Positions 32,739-41,298 of a stretch of 64,000 nt of DNA are shown in pieces. The DNA is from Asanoa ishikariensis (GTDB lineage Bacteria; Actinomycetota; Actinomycetes; Mycobacteriales; Micromonosporaceae): positions 372,001-436,000 of the forward strand of contig NZ_FNQB01000001.1 in the NCBI RefSeq assembly GCF_900107455.1, read 5' to 3'. Position 1 is the first letter of the stretch. Every line of letters begins with the position of its first letter. The translations under genes were made by a program, and so were the position numbers. The notes beneath the pieces are model-generated. The model made no database searches. It was not told where the DNA came from and was given only the letters and a program-made list of their open reading frames with translations.

Positions 32739-34001
32739 TCATTCGTCTCCGGCGCGGTGGCGGCCGCCGTCGACCGGGGTCCCGGCCGGTCGACGACGTA
32801 GTCCGAAGACGGTGCCGACCTGCGCGCCTACGATCGCCGCGGCGGCGATCACGGCTGAGACGGCCAGCGGACGGTTGATCTGGAGTACGGAGTCGGTGGG
32901 CGAAGGTGCGCCCGCCGCCATGTTCTGGTCGGGCGATGCCGGCGGCAGCGGCACCACGACCGCCGGGCGAGGAGCCGGCAGCACCGGCGGCACGGTGGTC
33001 ACGTTCGGCGGTGCGGGCCGGGCGGGCTGGATCGGCGCCGGCTGGTTCGGCGTGGGCTCGCTCGGCTTGGGCTGACTCGGCTTGGGCTGGCTCGGAGCCG
33101 GCTGGTCCGGGGCTGGCTGATTTGGGGCCGGTTGGTTCGGGGTCGGCTGCGTCGGTGCTGGCTGGTTCGGCTGGTTCGGCGGCGGCTTGGTCGGGTCGTG
33201 CCCGTCGTTGATGCCCGGCTGGATGACCATGCCGCTCGCATGTGGACGGTAACCGTGGTCGAGTGCCTCGTCGGGCAGCTTGAGGAGCTGGCCCGGGTAG
33301 ATCCGGTCCGGGTTTTGGATCTTGTTCAGCCGGGCCAGTTCCGGGTAGTCGCCGAAGTCACCCACGTACCGGTCGGCGATCGCGCCCAGGTAGTCGCCCC
33401 GCTCGACCTGATAGCGCGGCTCGTCGTCCGCGTCGTTGTGCCGATGGGCGGCTGCCGGGAGTAGCTGCGCGACGCCGACGGGGGAGGCCGGGGTCGCGAC
33501 CGGAACCGTGGTGGTGGCCCGTTCCGGAGCGGACGCCCACGGTGTCGCCGCCACGAGCGACGACGCGGTGGCCGCCCGGGCCGGCACGTGCAGCACCACC
33601 GGCTGGCTGGTCGCCGCGATCGCGGAAGTCGCCGGGCTGCCGATCAGGATCAGGGCCGAGCCGATCAGCGCCGCCGCCATCCGCTGCTGGCGGCGCAGCC
33701 CGGGTAGTCGGGGCGCGGGCCGGCGGACGAGCCGGAACGGCAGGTCGATCAGCACGGACATGGCGAACGTCCCCCATCCCAGCCAGCCGACCACGGCGAG
33801 CGTCCGTACGAAAAGCTGGCCGTCGTCGCGGCTGGTCAACGCCGTGCCGATCTCCGCGAACGTGGGCACATGGTCAGGCAGCGGGTTGCCGGCGAAGGCG
33901 AGCAGCGCGATCGGCGCACCGCCGACCAGGCCGACCAGCAGGACGAGCGCACCCAGGCCGGTGACGATCTGCCCCACGCGTCGGGGCCTGGAAACGGTCA
34001 C
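32739..34001 (-). CDS. LysM-domain membrane protein of the Tad locus
   Basis: 420 residues, GTG 34001 overlapping the TadG-like stop (GTGA). Three N-terminal membrane helices (about 10-35, 60-85, 108-128), an Ala/Thr/Pro stretch, then LysM (about 193-240: YQVERGDYLGAIADRYVGD ... YPGQLLKLP), which binds peptidoglycan. A Pro-rich region (about 265-345) built of NQPAP/SQPKP-type repeats follows, and a final membrane helix before GLRRRPAG. In many actinobacterial Tad loci the matching protein is far longer, with a C-terminal BTAD regulatory domain; here the protein stops after the last helix. Confidence 0.8.
   Translation of the reverse strand: MTVSRPRRVGQIVTGLGALVLLVGLVGGAPIALLAFAGNPLPDHVPTFAEIGTALTSRDDGQLFVRTLAVVGWLGWGTFAMSVLIDLPFRLVRRPAPRLPGLRRQQRMAAALIGSALILIGSPATSAIAATSQPVVLHVPARAATASSLVAATPWASAPERATTTVPVATPASPVGVAQLLPAAAHRHNDADDEPRYQVERGDYLGAIADRYVGDFGDYPELARLNKIQNPDRIYPGQLLKLPDEALDHGYRPHASGMVIQPGINDGHDPTKPPPNQPNQPAPTQPTPNQPAPNQPAPDQPAPSQPKPSQPKPSEPTPNQPAPIQPARPAPPNVTTVPPVLPAPRPAVVVPLPPASPDQNMAAGAPSPTDSVLQINRPLAVSAVIAAAAIVGAQVGTVFGLRRRPAGTPVDGGRHRAGDE
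33040..33180 (-). repeat. Proline-rich 15-bp coding repeats
   Basis: Degenerate tandem units of 15 bp encode QPAPN/QPAPD/QPKPS pentapeptides within the LysM protein. They form an extended spacer, probably spanning the cell wall. Confidence 0.75.
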
Positions 34002-34471
34002 GGATCCTCCTCGGGAAAGGCATCGGTGGTGGTGACCAGTTCGACCGTCGCCTCGGCCCGCACCGGGTACGTGTCGTCGAAGCCGAAGAAATCGAGCATC
34101 GCCGCGTCGTACGAGATGGTGACCGTGACCTGGAGGAACTGGGTGCTCTCGTTGCCGTCGTCGTCCTCGCCCAGCGCCACTGTGCGGTCGACCACGGTCG
34201 GGTCTTCGAGGTTGTCGATGAAGGCCAGCGCGGCGGTCCGCGCGGCGGCGGGGTCGACGGCGGCCGGTGCGCCGGCGATCGCGTCGGCGACGTCGATCGC
34301 CTGGCCGCCGGCCCGGGCCGCCTCCGCCGCGATGTTGGCGGCCCGTTGGTAGGCGCGGATCCGGCCGATCCCGTCGAAGGTCAGCCCGATCACGATCAGC
34401 ACGCCGACCAGCGCGACCGCGATGAACACGCTGACCCGGCCCCGATCCGAGCCGACTCCGGCGCCGGTCAT
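33998..34471 (-). CDS. TadE/TadG-like pseudopilin
   Basis: 157 residues from ATG 34471, which overlaps the preceding TadE stop (ATGA); the longer frame upstream is a shadow. DRGRVSVFIAVALVGVLIVIGLTF gives a type IV-pilin-like N-terminal helix, but Phe replaces the usual Glu five residues after the Gly. The C-terminal half is a soluble domain of alternating strands. It would act as a minor pseudopilin at the pilus base or tip. Confidence 0.8.
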   Translation of the reverse strand: MTGAGVGSDRGRVSVFIAVALVGVLIVIGLTFDGIGRIRAYQRAANIAAEAARAGGQAIDVADAIAGAPAAVDPAAARTAALAFIDNLEDPTVVDRTVALGEDDDGNESTQFLQVTVTISYDAAMLDFFGFDDTYPVRAEATVELVTTTDAFPEEDP

Positions 34472-34905
34472 CCGAGGCTCCGACCGCGGTACCAGTCCAG
34501 TGGCGAGGTGTAGCGCGCGCTCACGTTGGTGGTGGTCAGGTCGAGGAACGGGAAGCCGGTGAAGTCGAGCGTGCATTCGACGGTCACGGTGACCACCGGC
34601 GGTGGGCCGGCCTGGGGGCCGAAGTCGTCGTTGCCGAACGCGTCGGCCACGTCCGGGGTGATGGTGCGGTTGAGGCAGAGCACGTCGAGCTCGTCGAGGG
34701 TGTCGTTGGCCGCATCGCGGGCCGCGGCCGCCGCCTGGCTGCCTTCCCGCTCGATCGACGCCGCCCGGGCCGCGTCGTGCGCGGCCAGGTCGACGGCGTT
34801 CTGCGCGATGGTCACCCGCCCGACGAACGACGCCACCACCATCAGCATGATGAACGCCGGCAGCAGGATGGCCACCTCGACCGAAGCCGAGCCGCGATCT
34901 CTCAT
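34468..34905 (-). CDS. TadE family pseudopilin
   Basis: 145 residues. Class-III prepilin-like N terminus DRGSASVEVAILLPAFIMLMVV, with Glu at position +5 after the Gly cleavage site, then AQNAVDLAAHDAARAASIERE typical of TadE. It is probably cut by the A24 peptidase encoded at 42308. It overlaps both neighbours by 4 bp. Confidence 0.87.
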   Translation of the reverse strand: MRDRGSASVEVAILLPAFIMLMVVASFVGRVTIAQNAVDLAAHDAARAASIEREGSQAAAAARDAANDTLDELDVLCLNRTITPDVADAFGNDDFGPQAGPPPVVTVTVECTLDFTGFPFLDLTTTNVSARYTSPLDWYRGRSLG

Positions 34906-35351
34906 GGTTGGTCCACGGTGAAGCGTTCGACCGTGCCGTGCGCGGTCTGGGTCACGGGGAAGCGGACACCGGGGATGACCGACAGGGCCTGGCCGGTGAC
35001 GGTGAACGCCACCTCGTCGGCCTCGGCGGGCGCGGCCTCCACCTGGCCTTGGCTGAGCCAGTCACCGGTGTGCGTCAGGAACGCGTTGCCCTTGGTGATG
35101 CCGACGCCCGGCGGTGCCTGGTAGGCCCGCTGCGCGCTGACCGCCTCCTGCGCGGCGGACAGGGCCGCGGAGCGGGCGAGGAAGATGGCCGCGATCTGGA
35201 TGGCCAGGAACAGCAACAGGATGATCAGTGGTGCGACGATGGCGAGCTCGACCGGCGATGCGCCGCGGTCGGAGCCGTCCCGATCCCCGGGCACGTCCGA
35301 GCTCCGGCGCGCGGTGGCCGCGTCCGTACCCGGGATCGGTAGTAGGGCCAT
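34902..35351 (-). CDS. TadE family pseudopilin
   Basis: 149 residues. A 30-residue charged leader ends DRGASPVELAIVAPLIILLLFLA, the canonical TadE start with Glu in place. The helix is followed by LSAAQEAVSAQRAYQAP and a soluble domain. It forms a minor pilus subunit with its two downstream paralogues and overlaps the next gene by 4 bp. Confidence 0.87.
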   Translation of the reverse strand: MALLPIPGTDAATARRSSDVPGDRDGSDRGASPVELAIVAPLIILLLFLAIQIAAIFLARSAALSAAQEAVSAQRAYQAPPGVGITKGNAFLTHTGDWLSQGQVEAAPAEADEVAFTVTGQALSVIPGVRFPVTQTAHGTVERFTVDQP

Positions 35352-35353
35352 CG

Positions 35354-35581
35354 TCAGCCTTCGCCGCCGCCGCCGTCGATCTGCTGGATGTCGCCTGACT
35401 GGTCCATGAAGGTGTTGGCCGTCGTCAGGGCCCAGGCGACGACGATGCCGGCCATCAGGGCGAGGCCGACGATGATGATCGCGGTCGGCACGGGGTTGTC
35501 GCCCCGGTCCCCTTCGCCGCCGCGCAGTGCGGTGCGGAGCCGCTGTAGCGCGGCCACGTGCAGGTAGGCGAGGTACGCCAT
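35354..35581 (-). CDS. Small single-helix pilin-like protein of the Tad locus
   Basis: 75 residues from ATG 35581. A 28-residue leader ends GDRGDNPVPTA and leads into one membrane helix (about 34-54), then a short acidic tail ending GGGGEG. Its place between TadC and the TadE genes, its size, and the alignment of RGDNPVPTA with RGASPVELA of the adjacent TadE gene suggest a Flp-type pilin or relative. Pro replaces the Glu needed in true type IV pilins. No other Flp candidate is seen in the locus. Confidence 0.7.
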   Translation of the reverse strand: MAYLAYLHVAALQRLRTALRGGEGDRGDNPVPTAIIIVGLALMAGIVVAWALTTANTFMDQSGDIQQIDGGGGEG

Positions 35582-35607
35582 CGGACTTTCCTCTCGGACG
35601 CCCGGGT

Positions 35608-36480
35608 TCACACCCGGGTCAGGAAGGGGTAAAGAACGAAGCCCATGAGAACGAACACGAGCATCGCTCCGGGTACGTCGAGGCGGCCGGTGACCGCCTC
35701 GGCGCGACTGAGGTTGTCGGTGCGGATCTGGTCGCGCAGGGAGTCGGCCCGGGTGCGCAGCGTCTCGTGAACCTGAGCGCCCTCGGTGCCGGAGGACTGC
35801 ATGATCGCGCCGACGTCGCCGAGCTCCACGACGCCGATCTCCTCGGACAGTTCGCGCAGCTCCTCCCACGGCGAGTGCATCTGCAACTGGGCCATTCGCA
35901 ACGCGGAGCGGATCCGCTCGAACACCCAGCCGTCGCAGACCGCGGCGGCGTTCTCCAACGACTGCACCGGACCGTGCGCGGCCGTCAGTTGCAGCGCCAC
36001 GAGGTCGAGATAGGTGCAGACGGCCCGGGTGAACTCCCGCCGGGCGCGGTCGGCCTTGCTGAGCACGTCGCGGTGTGCGATGAACGCGGATACGGCGGCC
36101 AGGCCGAGGCTGCCGATCACCGGGACGAAGAACGGCACCCCGATGCCGAGGAGCTGGCAGAACACCGTCAGCAGCACCGGCGCGAGCAGTCCGGCGCCGG
36201 CCGCGGTCAGCAGCGACAGCGCGTACTGCTCCGGCGTGCGGCCGAGTAGCGCCAGGTCACGGGTCGGCGGGCGGAGCCAGCGGGACAGCCCGCCGAGCCA
36301 GTCGAGGTTGCGTCGGGTCTGGATGGTCGGCCCGCTCGCGCTCGGCTGGTGCAGCCTCCGGAGGGCTGGTGCGAGCGCGGGCGAGGCGGGCAGCGACTCC
36401 CGGATGATGACGAACGCGCCGGCGCCGATCAGCGCGCCCCCGAGCACGCCGGAGACGAACGGCAGGTTGACGACGATCAC
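35608..36480 (-). CDS. tadC: Type II secretion F-domain protein, TadC-like
   Basis: 290 residues from GTG 36480, which forms GTGA with the TadB stop. Membrane helices lie near the N terminus (5-25), at about 100-145 and at the C terminus (about 265-288). The T2SF domain includes YLDLVALQLTAAHGPVQSLENAA and LRDQIRTDNLSRAEAVTGRL. It is an inner-membrane platform protein for pilus assembly, partner of TadB. Confidence 0.88.
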   Translation of the reverse strand: MIVVNLPFVSGVLGGALIGAGAFVIIRESLPASPALAPALRRLHQPSASGPTIQTRRNLDWLGGLSRWLRPPTRDLALLGRTPEQYALSLLTAAGAGLLAPVLLTVFCQLLGIGVPFFVPVIGSLGLAAVSAFIAHRDVLSKADRARREFTRAVCTYLDLVALQLTAAHGPVQSLENAAAVCDGWVFERIRSALRMAQLQMHSPWEELRELSEEIGVVELGDVGAIMQSSGTEGAQVHETLRTRADSLRDQIRTDNLSRAEAVTGRLDVPGAMLVFVLMGFVLYPFLTRV

Positions 36481-37379
36481 CGGACCGCCTCCTCGAGCTT
36501 GGGCGCGGCCAGGAAGCGGGCGGTCTTCGCCGGCAGGCTCATCGTGCGGACCCAAGCCAGCAGGCCGATGAACACGGCGCCGAGCACGGCCATCACGATC
36601 TGGCCGGTCGGCGTGCCGTACGGGCTCATGTAGTCGGGGTTGATCAGCCCGTACGCGAGCACCAGCAGCACCATGCCGGTCAGGAAGCGCACCGCGAACC
36701 GGGGCTGCGTGCGCTTGGCCTCGATCTCGCGGCGGGTGGCGACCTCCGCCGAGGCAGCCGACGCGATCGAGCCCAGCACGTCGCCGAGGCGCTCGCCGCG
36801 GTCCGACAGGTGCAGGATCAGCGCGGCGACGACCTGGTCGGCGACGGGGTCGGCGATGTCGTCGGCGAACGCGAGCAGGGCGGTGCGGGCCTGCCAACCG
36901 GCCTGTAGGCGCGCGGCGAGCAGCCGCACCTCGTCCTGGACCTGCTCGGGGACGGTCGCGACGGTGCCGACGATCGCCTGCTGTAGGCCCTGCCCGGTGC
37001 TGGAGACGTCCTTGAGCCGGCGGGTCCACTCACCGATCGCCTCGATGCGGGCCACTGCCCGCTGCTCGGCGCGCCCGACGGTGAACAGCCACGGCGTGCC
37101 CGGCACGGCGATCGCGACCAACAGGCCGACCATCGGCAACCCGGTGACCAGGAACGCCAGCGCACCCGCACCGGCCGCGCAGACCAGCAGGATCTGGTGC
37201 CGGCGCCGGTCACGTGGGTTGTCGCTGGAGCCGGTCCACAGTCGACTCACTGCGGAGTCGCTGGATGGCCGCGCCGGCGCGGCGGTGCCGACGACGGCCA
37301 CCACCGCGAGGATCGCGCCCGCCACGCAGGCGGAGCCGGCGAGCAGGGCGATCATCTCGAGGTCGGCGGGCAGCTTCAC
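36477..37379 (-). CDS. tadB: Type II secretion F-domain protein, TadB-like
   Basis: 300 residues from GTG 37379, overlapping the TadA stop by GTGA. N-terminal helix (about 9-32), a paired helix near 70-110, and C-terminal helices about 240-285. The T2SF core reads EWTRRLKDVSSTGQGLQQAIVG and RLLAARLQAGWQARTALLAFAD. It is a platform protein on which the TadA ATPase acts. Confidence 0.88.
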   Translation of the reverse strand: MKLPADLEMIALLAGSACVAGAILAVVAVVGTAAPARPSSDSAVSRLWTGSSDNPRDRRRHQILLVCAAGAGALAFLVTGLPMVGLLVAIAVPGTPWLFTVGRAEQRAVARIEAIGEWTRRLKDVSSTGQGLQQAIVGTVATVPEQVQDEVRLLAARLQAGWQARTALLAFADDIADPVADQVVAALILHLSDRGERLGDVLGSIASAASAEVATRREIEAKRTQPRFAVRFLTGMVLLVLAYGLINPDYMSPYGTPTGQIVMAVLGAVFIGLLAWVRTMSLPAKTARFLAAPKLEEAVR

Positions 37380-38944
37380 ATCGACCTCCGCTGCTGGAGC
37401 TGGGTGTGCCTCGGCCGGCGCCAGGCACCGGTGCCGGCCTCGATGTAGCGGGTCAGCATCCGGGCGTCGTAGCCGATCCGCATCAACTGGTCGCGCACCC
37501 GCTCCGGCAGGTGCCGGGGGATCGCCCGGCCGTCGGCGCCCGGGCCGAACACGGTGGTGGTCGAGATCCGGTTGTGCTCGCTGACCCCGATCACCTCCTC
37601 GATGTGGGAGACGAAGCGGTGCTTGCGGCCGCCGATCGCGGTCTCGTCCTCGACGGTCACGTAAACGATCAGGTCCAGCGCGTTGCCGGCCATCCGGCGG
37701 GCCTGGTCGACGGTCATCTCTTTGCCGTGGGACAGCGCGAGCTCGATGATGCGTTCGCTGACCCCGCCCGGCGTACGCGCGTGAATCGTGCACATCGAAC
37801 CGCGGCTCGTGGTCATCGCCTGGAGCATCGGCACGATCTCCCGGGACCGGACCTCGCCGACGATGATCCGCAGTACGCCCATCCGCAGCGAGACCGGGAT
37901 CAGGTCGGCGATCGTCACCTCACCCGCCGGGCGACCGTCGAAGCCGCGCTCGCCGTGGCCCTCGCGGGCCTCGAAGCTCATCACCGCGCGGTGCTTGAGC
38001 TGCCGGCGGGCGGGCAGCAGCTCGCGGCTCTCCTCCAGCAGCACGTACGGCTCGTCGGCCGGGATCTCGTTCATCAGCGCCCGGATGACCGTGGTCTTCC
38101 CCGCGCCGGCCAGCCCGGCGACCATGATGTTGAGCCCGGCCCGCATCGCCGCGCGCAGGAAGTCGCGGACCAGCGGGTCGACCATCTCGTCGAGGTCGGC
38201 ACGGGCGCCGGCGAGCTCGTCGAGCGTCACGTCGAGGGTGTTGTGGCGCCGGATCACCGCGTACGGGCGGTGGCTGACCAGGAACACCGCGGCCAGTCGG
38301 CTGCCGTCGGGCAGTTGGAGGTCGAGGGTGGGCTTGGAGGTCGACAGGCTCCGCTCGGTCGAGCCGGCCCGGCGGGCGGCCGCCTGGAGGATCTCCACCA
38401 TCTCGTCGTCGCTGTCGGCGATCGGGTCGCCCCAGTCGACGCCGCCGCCGTGGCGGGTGATCCGGACCTGGTCGCAGCCGAGGATGTGCACCTCTTCGAT
38501 CGACTCGTCGATCAGCAGGGACTGGAGCCGGCCCAGCCCGACGAGCTCGGCCGTGACCTGGTCGAGCAGGGCGCGCTCGTCGGCGGCGTGCAGCGGGGTG
38601 CCGGCCCGGCGGACCGCGTCGGCGTACGCGGCGACCACCTCGGCGGCCAGCCGGGCGCGTTCGAGGTCCTCTTCCCCGGGCGTGTAGTCCCGGCCGCGCT
38701 GCCAGCGCGTGAGGCGCTCCGAGAGTTCCCGGCGCAGCTCGCGTACCAGCGCGAAGTCGACCCTGCGCCGGGTCTGGGGCAAGGGTTGGGTCGGTGCGTG
38801 CGGTTGGATCGGCGCTGGGGCGGGCTGTGGGACCTCGGGGTGGTCGGGGTGGTGGTGCCGGCCGTTGGGCATCAGCGGCGGCACCGTCGAGGTGGCGCCG
38901 CCCTCATGGCCCCGGGGGTCGTAGGCGACCGGCTCAAACCGCAT
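37376..38944 (-). CDS. tadA: Pilus assembly ATPase TadA/CpaF
   Basis: 522 residues. A Pro/His-rich N-terminal tail (1-60) precedes the helical domain. Walker A is GLAGAGKTT (277-285), the Asp box region is YVLLEESRELLP, and the Walker B/secretion ATPase signature reads RMGVLRIIVGEVRSREIVPML, followed by TTSRGSMCTIHA (His box). It powers Tad pilus assembly in the cytoplasm. It overlaps the CpaE-like gene by 11 bp. Confidence 0.93.
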   Translation of the reverse strand: MRFEPVAYDPRGHEGGATSTVPPLMPNGRHHHPDHPEVPQPAPAPIQPHAPTQPLPQTRRRVDFALVRELRRELSERLTRWQRGRDYTPGEEDLERARLAAEVVAAYADAVRRAGTPLHAADERALLDQVTAELVGLGRLQSLLIDESIEEVHILGCDQVRITRHGGGVDWGDPIADSDDEMVEILQAAARRAGSTERSLSTSKPTLDLQLPDGSRLAAVFLVSHRPYAVIRRHNTLDVTLDELAGARADLDEMVDPLVRDFLRAAMRAGLNIMVAGLAGAGKTTVIRALMNEIPADEPYVLLEESRELLPARRQLKHRAVMSFEAREGHGERGFDGRPAGEVTIADLIPVSLRMGVLRIIVGEVRSREIVPMLQAMTTSRGSMCTIHARTPGGVSERIIELALSHGKEMTVDQARRMAGNALDLIVYVTVEDETAIGGRKHRFVSHIEEVIGVSEHNRISTTTVFGPGADGRAIPRHLPERVRDQLMRIGYDARMLTRYIEAGTGAWRRPRHTQLQQRRSM

Positions 38945-39737
38945 GGCCCACCTCCGCGGTCGGCCAGGTCAGCCGGGCTCGGCGGCGGTCGAGCAGGCTG
39001 TGCACCGGCACCTCGAGCGCGCCGGCCGCGCGCATCAGCGGCCGGCTGCTGCGCACGGTGCCGCCGTGCGTGAGCACCTCGGCGGTACGCGGGTCGTCCG
39101 GCAGGTGGCCGATGACGGGCAGCTTCAACGCCTTGCTGATCTCGGCCTTCGGGTGGCCGTCGCCGACCACCAGCAGCCGCAGGTTGCCGGGCGGCACGCG
39201 GTGGTCGGTGAAGTCGCGCTCGATCGCCCTGATCGCCCCACGGGCGGCCGACAGGTCGGCCAACCGGGCGCCGGTGACCACCAGCACGGTCGCCGCGGCC
39301 CGCAACAGCGGCCACGGCGGGTTGCCGACCTGAATGCGTCCACAGTCGACAACCACGTCGAACGGCGGCTGGCCGCGCTCGAGGGTGACGAAGAAGTCGG
39401 CGAACCGTTGCCACAGCGGGGTCACGCTGCCCGCCTGTGCCGCGTCGACCACGCCCGGCAGCAGCAACCGCTCCCGCTTGGGCGCGTCGAGGTCGACGAG
39501 CTGCGACCAGAAGTGTGCCTCGAGGTTGCCGTCGCGCAGCTCCGCGACGGCCACCTCGCCCAGCCCGCGCCGCCCTTCCAGCGCGCCACCGAGGTAGCCC
39601 GCGAGGATCGAGCCGCCGGACGGGTCGCACTCGGCCAGCACGAGCCGGCGGTGCCAGGTCAACGTGCAGGCCAGCGCGGCGGTGGTGACGCCGGGCGCAC
39701 CCTTGCCGGAGACCAGCGCGATGATCGCCACGGTCAC
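38934..39737 (-). CDS. CpaE/TadZ-like MinD-type ATPase with altered P-loop
   Basis: 267 residues. It has a ParA/MinD fold: AIIALVSGKGAPGVTTAALA at the N terminus, LAECDPSGGSILAGYLG (Walker A' type Asp) and FDVVVDCGRIQVGN. The signature Lys12 is kept, but the P-loop Lys is Val17 (GAPGVTT instead of GGVGKTT), so ATP hydrolysis is doubtful. CpaE/TadZ proteins place the Tad machine at a site in the cell and several are known to be weak or inactive ATPases. It overlaps both neighbours. Confidence 0.85.
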   Translation of the reverse strand: MTVAIIALVSGKGAPGVTTAALACTLTWHRRLVLAECDPSGGSILAGYLGGALEGRRGLGEVAVAELRDGNLEAHFWSQLVDLDAPKRERLLLPGVVDAAQAGSVTPLWQRFADFFVTLERGQPPFDVVVDCGRIQVGNPPWPLLRAAATVLVVTGARLADLSAARGAIRAIERDFTDHRVPPGNLRLLVVGDGHPKAEISKALKLPVIGHLPDDPRTAEVLTHGGTVRSSRPLMRAAGALEVPVHSLLDRRRARLTWPTAEVGHAV

Positions 39738-40384
39738 GCGCCAGGGACGAGGACGACGGCGATTCGGTCGTCGGCCGCGAGCAACACGACCGCGGCCACG
39801 TCGGAGGCCCGCAGCGCGAGGTAGACCGTCGCGTTGCCACGGTCGAGGGCCATGTCGATGACCGTCGCGTCGTACCGGGTGATCGCCGGTGGCGCGTCCT
39901 TCTCGGGCGTGCCGACCAGGATCACCTTGTCGCCCGGCAGCAAGCGCCGGGCCGGCACCTGATTGGCGCGCAGGCCCAGGGCCACCTGCTGTTGGCCTGC
40001 GGTGAGCAGTGGCTTGTCGGTCAGCTGCGACATGGTCAGCAGCGAGCCGGGCATCAGCGTGACTGCCGCGCGCCTGCCGACGACCTGACCCCGCTGGCTG
40101 GCCGGCACTGACGCCAGACCGGCGCCACCAGCCACTTGCACGGTCGCCAGGTCGTCGGCAGTCAACGTGGTGCCCTGCGGCACCGAGCGCGCGACGGCGA
40201 GGTATTCGCCGGTTGCCTTGACCGACGTGATCGCGAACGCGGCGCCGAGGCCGCCGAGTGCGATCAGCAGCACGGCCAGGCCGAGCAGCCCGGGGCGCAT
40301 CCGGCGCTGCCGGATCACCTTGGGCGGAGCGATCGGTGCCGGCACCGGCATCGCGGAGGAGTTGCGGGTCGGCGTCGCGGTCAC
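39734..40384 (-). CDS. SAF-domain protein, CpaB-like
   Basis: 216 residues from GTG 40384 (GTGA with the upstream stop). A Pro-rich N-terminal tail, one membrane helix (about 34-56), then SAF: YLAVARSVPQGTTLTADDLATVQV and VGRRAAVTLMPGSLLT. In proteobacterial Tad systems CpaB/RcpC spans the periplasm; in this monoderm context it probably faces the cell wall. Confidence 0.82.
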   Translation of the reverse strand: MTATPTRNSSAMPVPAPIAPPKVIRQRRMRPGLLGLAVLLIALGGLGAAFAITSVKATGEYLAVARSVPQGTTLTADDLATVQVAGGAGLASVPASQRGQVVGRRAAVTLMPGSLLTMSQLTDKPLLTAGQQQVALGLRANQVPARRLLPGDKVILVGTPEKDAPPAITRYDATVIDMALDRGNATVYLALRASDVAAVVLLAADDRIAVVLVPGA

Positions 40385-41298
40385 TTGGTCACCACCTGGA
40401 GCTCGTCGATCTGGATCTGCGCTTCGTTGTCCCGGGTGACGCCTTCGATCGTCCCGTTCTGGCCACCGGCGACCCAGGTGACGGTCCAGGTGGTCGTCGC
40501 CTCGACGGTGTAGGCGCCGCCGCGCGGGCTGGCCGCCCGGTATCCGTCGTATCCGCAGGTCGGCGACTTGCCGCCCTGGCGGGCGTAGGGCGTGCCGGGG
40601 TTGGTGCAGGTCAAGGTCTCGCCGTCGCCCATGTCGAAGACGATCTTGCCGACGGCCGCCCTCAGGTTTACCGTGACGCCGCCTTCGGACTCGCTGGCGG
40701 TCATCGGACCCCAGGTGCTCTCGTCGTCGCCGGGATCGGGGTCGGCCGGCACCCATAGCCAGATCGGCAGCCCGACCAGCCCGGGGCCGACCGCGGGATT
40801 CGGGGCGATGCCAATCTCCGGCGGAAGCAGGTTGAGGCTGTCCAGCGCGCGTTGGGCCAGCACGGCCGGGTCCGGCGGGGCGCCGAAGCCGGGGGGTGGA
40901 TTGTCGAGCAGCACCGGCTCGCCGCCGGCCAACCCGCCCGCGCCGCAGCTGCGGGTGTAGGAGGTCATGCCCTCCGGCACGCCGGCCGGCTGCGGCTCGG
41001 TCACCCGGTAGTAGCAGCCGTCTGAGCGGTTGAACCAGCCCAGCAGGTCGTCGAAGCAGGGCACTTCCTCGCCGTCGCGGATGCACGGGCCGGCGCCGCC
41101 GCCGTTGCCGCCGCCACCGCCGGGCGGGGTACCGCCGCCGCCTGGCTGGCCGCCGCCTTCACCCCAGCCGTCGCAGGTGGTCTGGTTGGGTGGGCACTCG
41201 GCGCCGCCGTCGGCGGCGAAGGCGGTGCCGTTGAGGACCATCGCGAGGCCGGCGGCGAGCACGCCGAACTGGGCCACTCGGCGGGCCGCGGTCAGCAC
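40381..41298 (-). CDS. Secreted Gly/Pro-rich Tad-locus protein of unknown function
   Basis: 305 residues with a signal peptide ending NGTAFAADG. A Cys-rich, Gly-rich stretch (about 33-75: CPPNQTTCDGWGEGGG and similar) is followed by a domain with paired Cys (CFDDLLGWFNRSDGCYYRV, SCGAGG) and a beta-rich C-terminal part with WTVTWVAGGQNG. No enzyme motif is seen. Proteins of this type occur in actinobacterial Tad loci and may be surface exposed. It overlaps neighbours at both ends. Confidence 0.72.
   Translation of the reverse strand: MLTAARRVAQFGVLAAGLAMVLNGTAFAADGGAECPPNQTTCDGWGEGGGQPGGGGTPPGGGGGNGGGAGPCIRDGEEVPCFDDLLGWFNRSDGCYYRVTEPQPAGVPEGMTSYTRSCGAGGLAGGEPVLLDNPPPGFGAPPDPAVLAQRALDSLNLLPPEIGIAPNPAVGPGLVGLPIWLWVPADPDPGDDESTWGPMTASESEGGVTVNLRAAVGKIVFDMGDGETLTCTNPGTPYARQGGKSPTCGYDGYRAASPRGGAYTVEATTTWTVTWVAGGQNGTIEGVTRDNEAQIQIDELQVVTK

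Noticed and set aside
37214-39073. 619-codon plus-strand frame opposite the Tad genes
   Set aside because: Antisense shadow of tadA, tadB and cpaE-like genes, whose motifs and coupled starts are clear.
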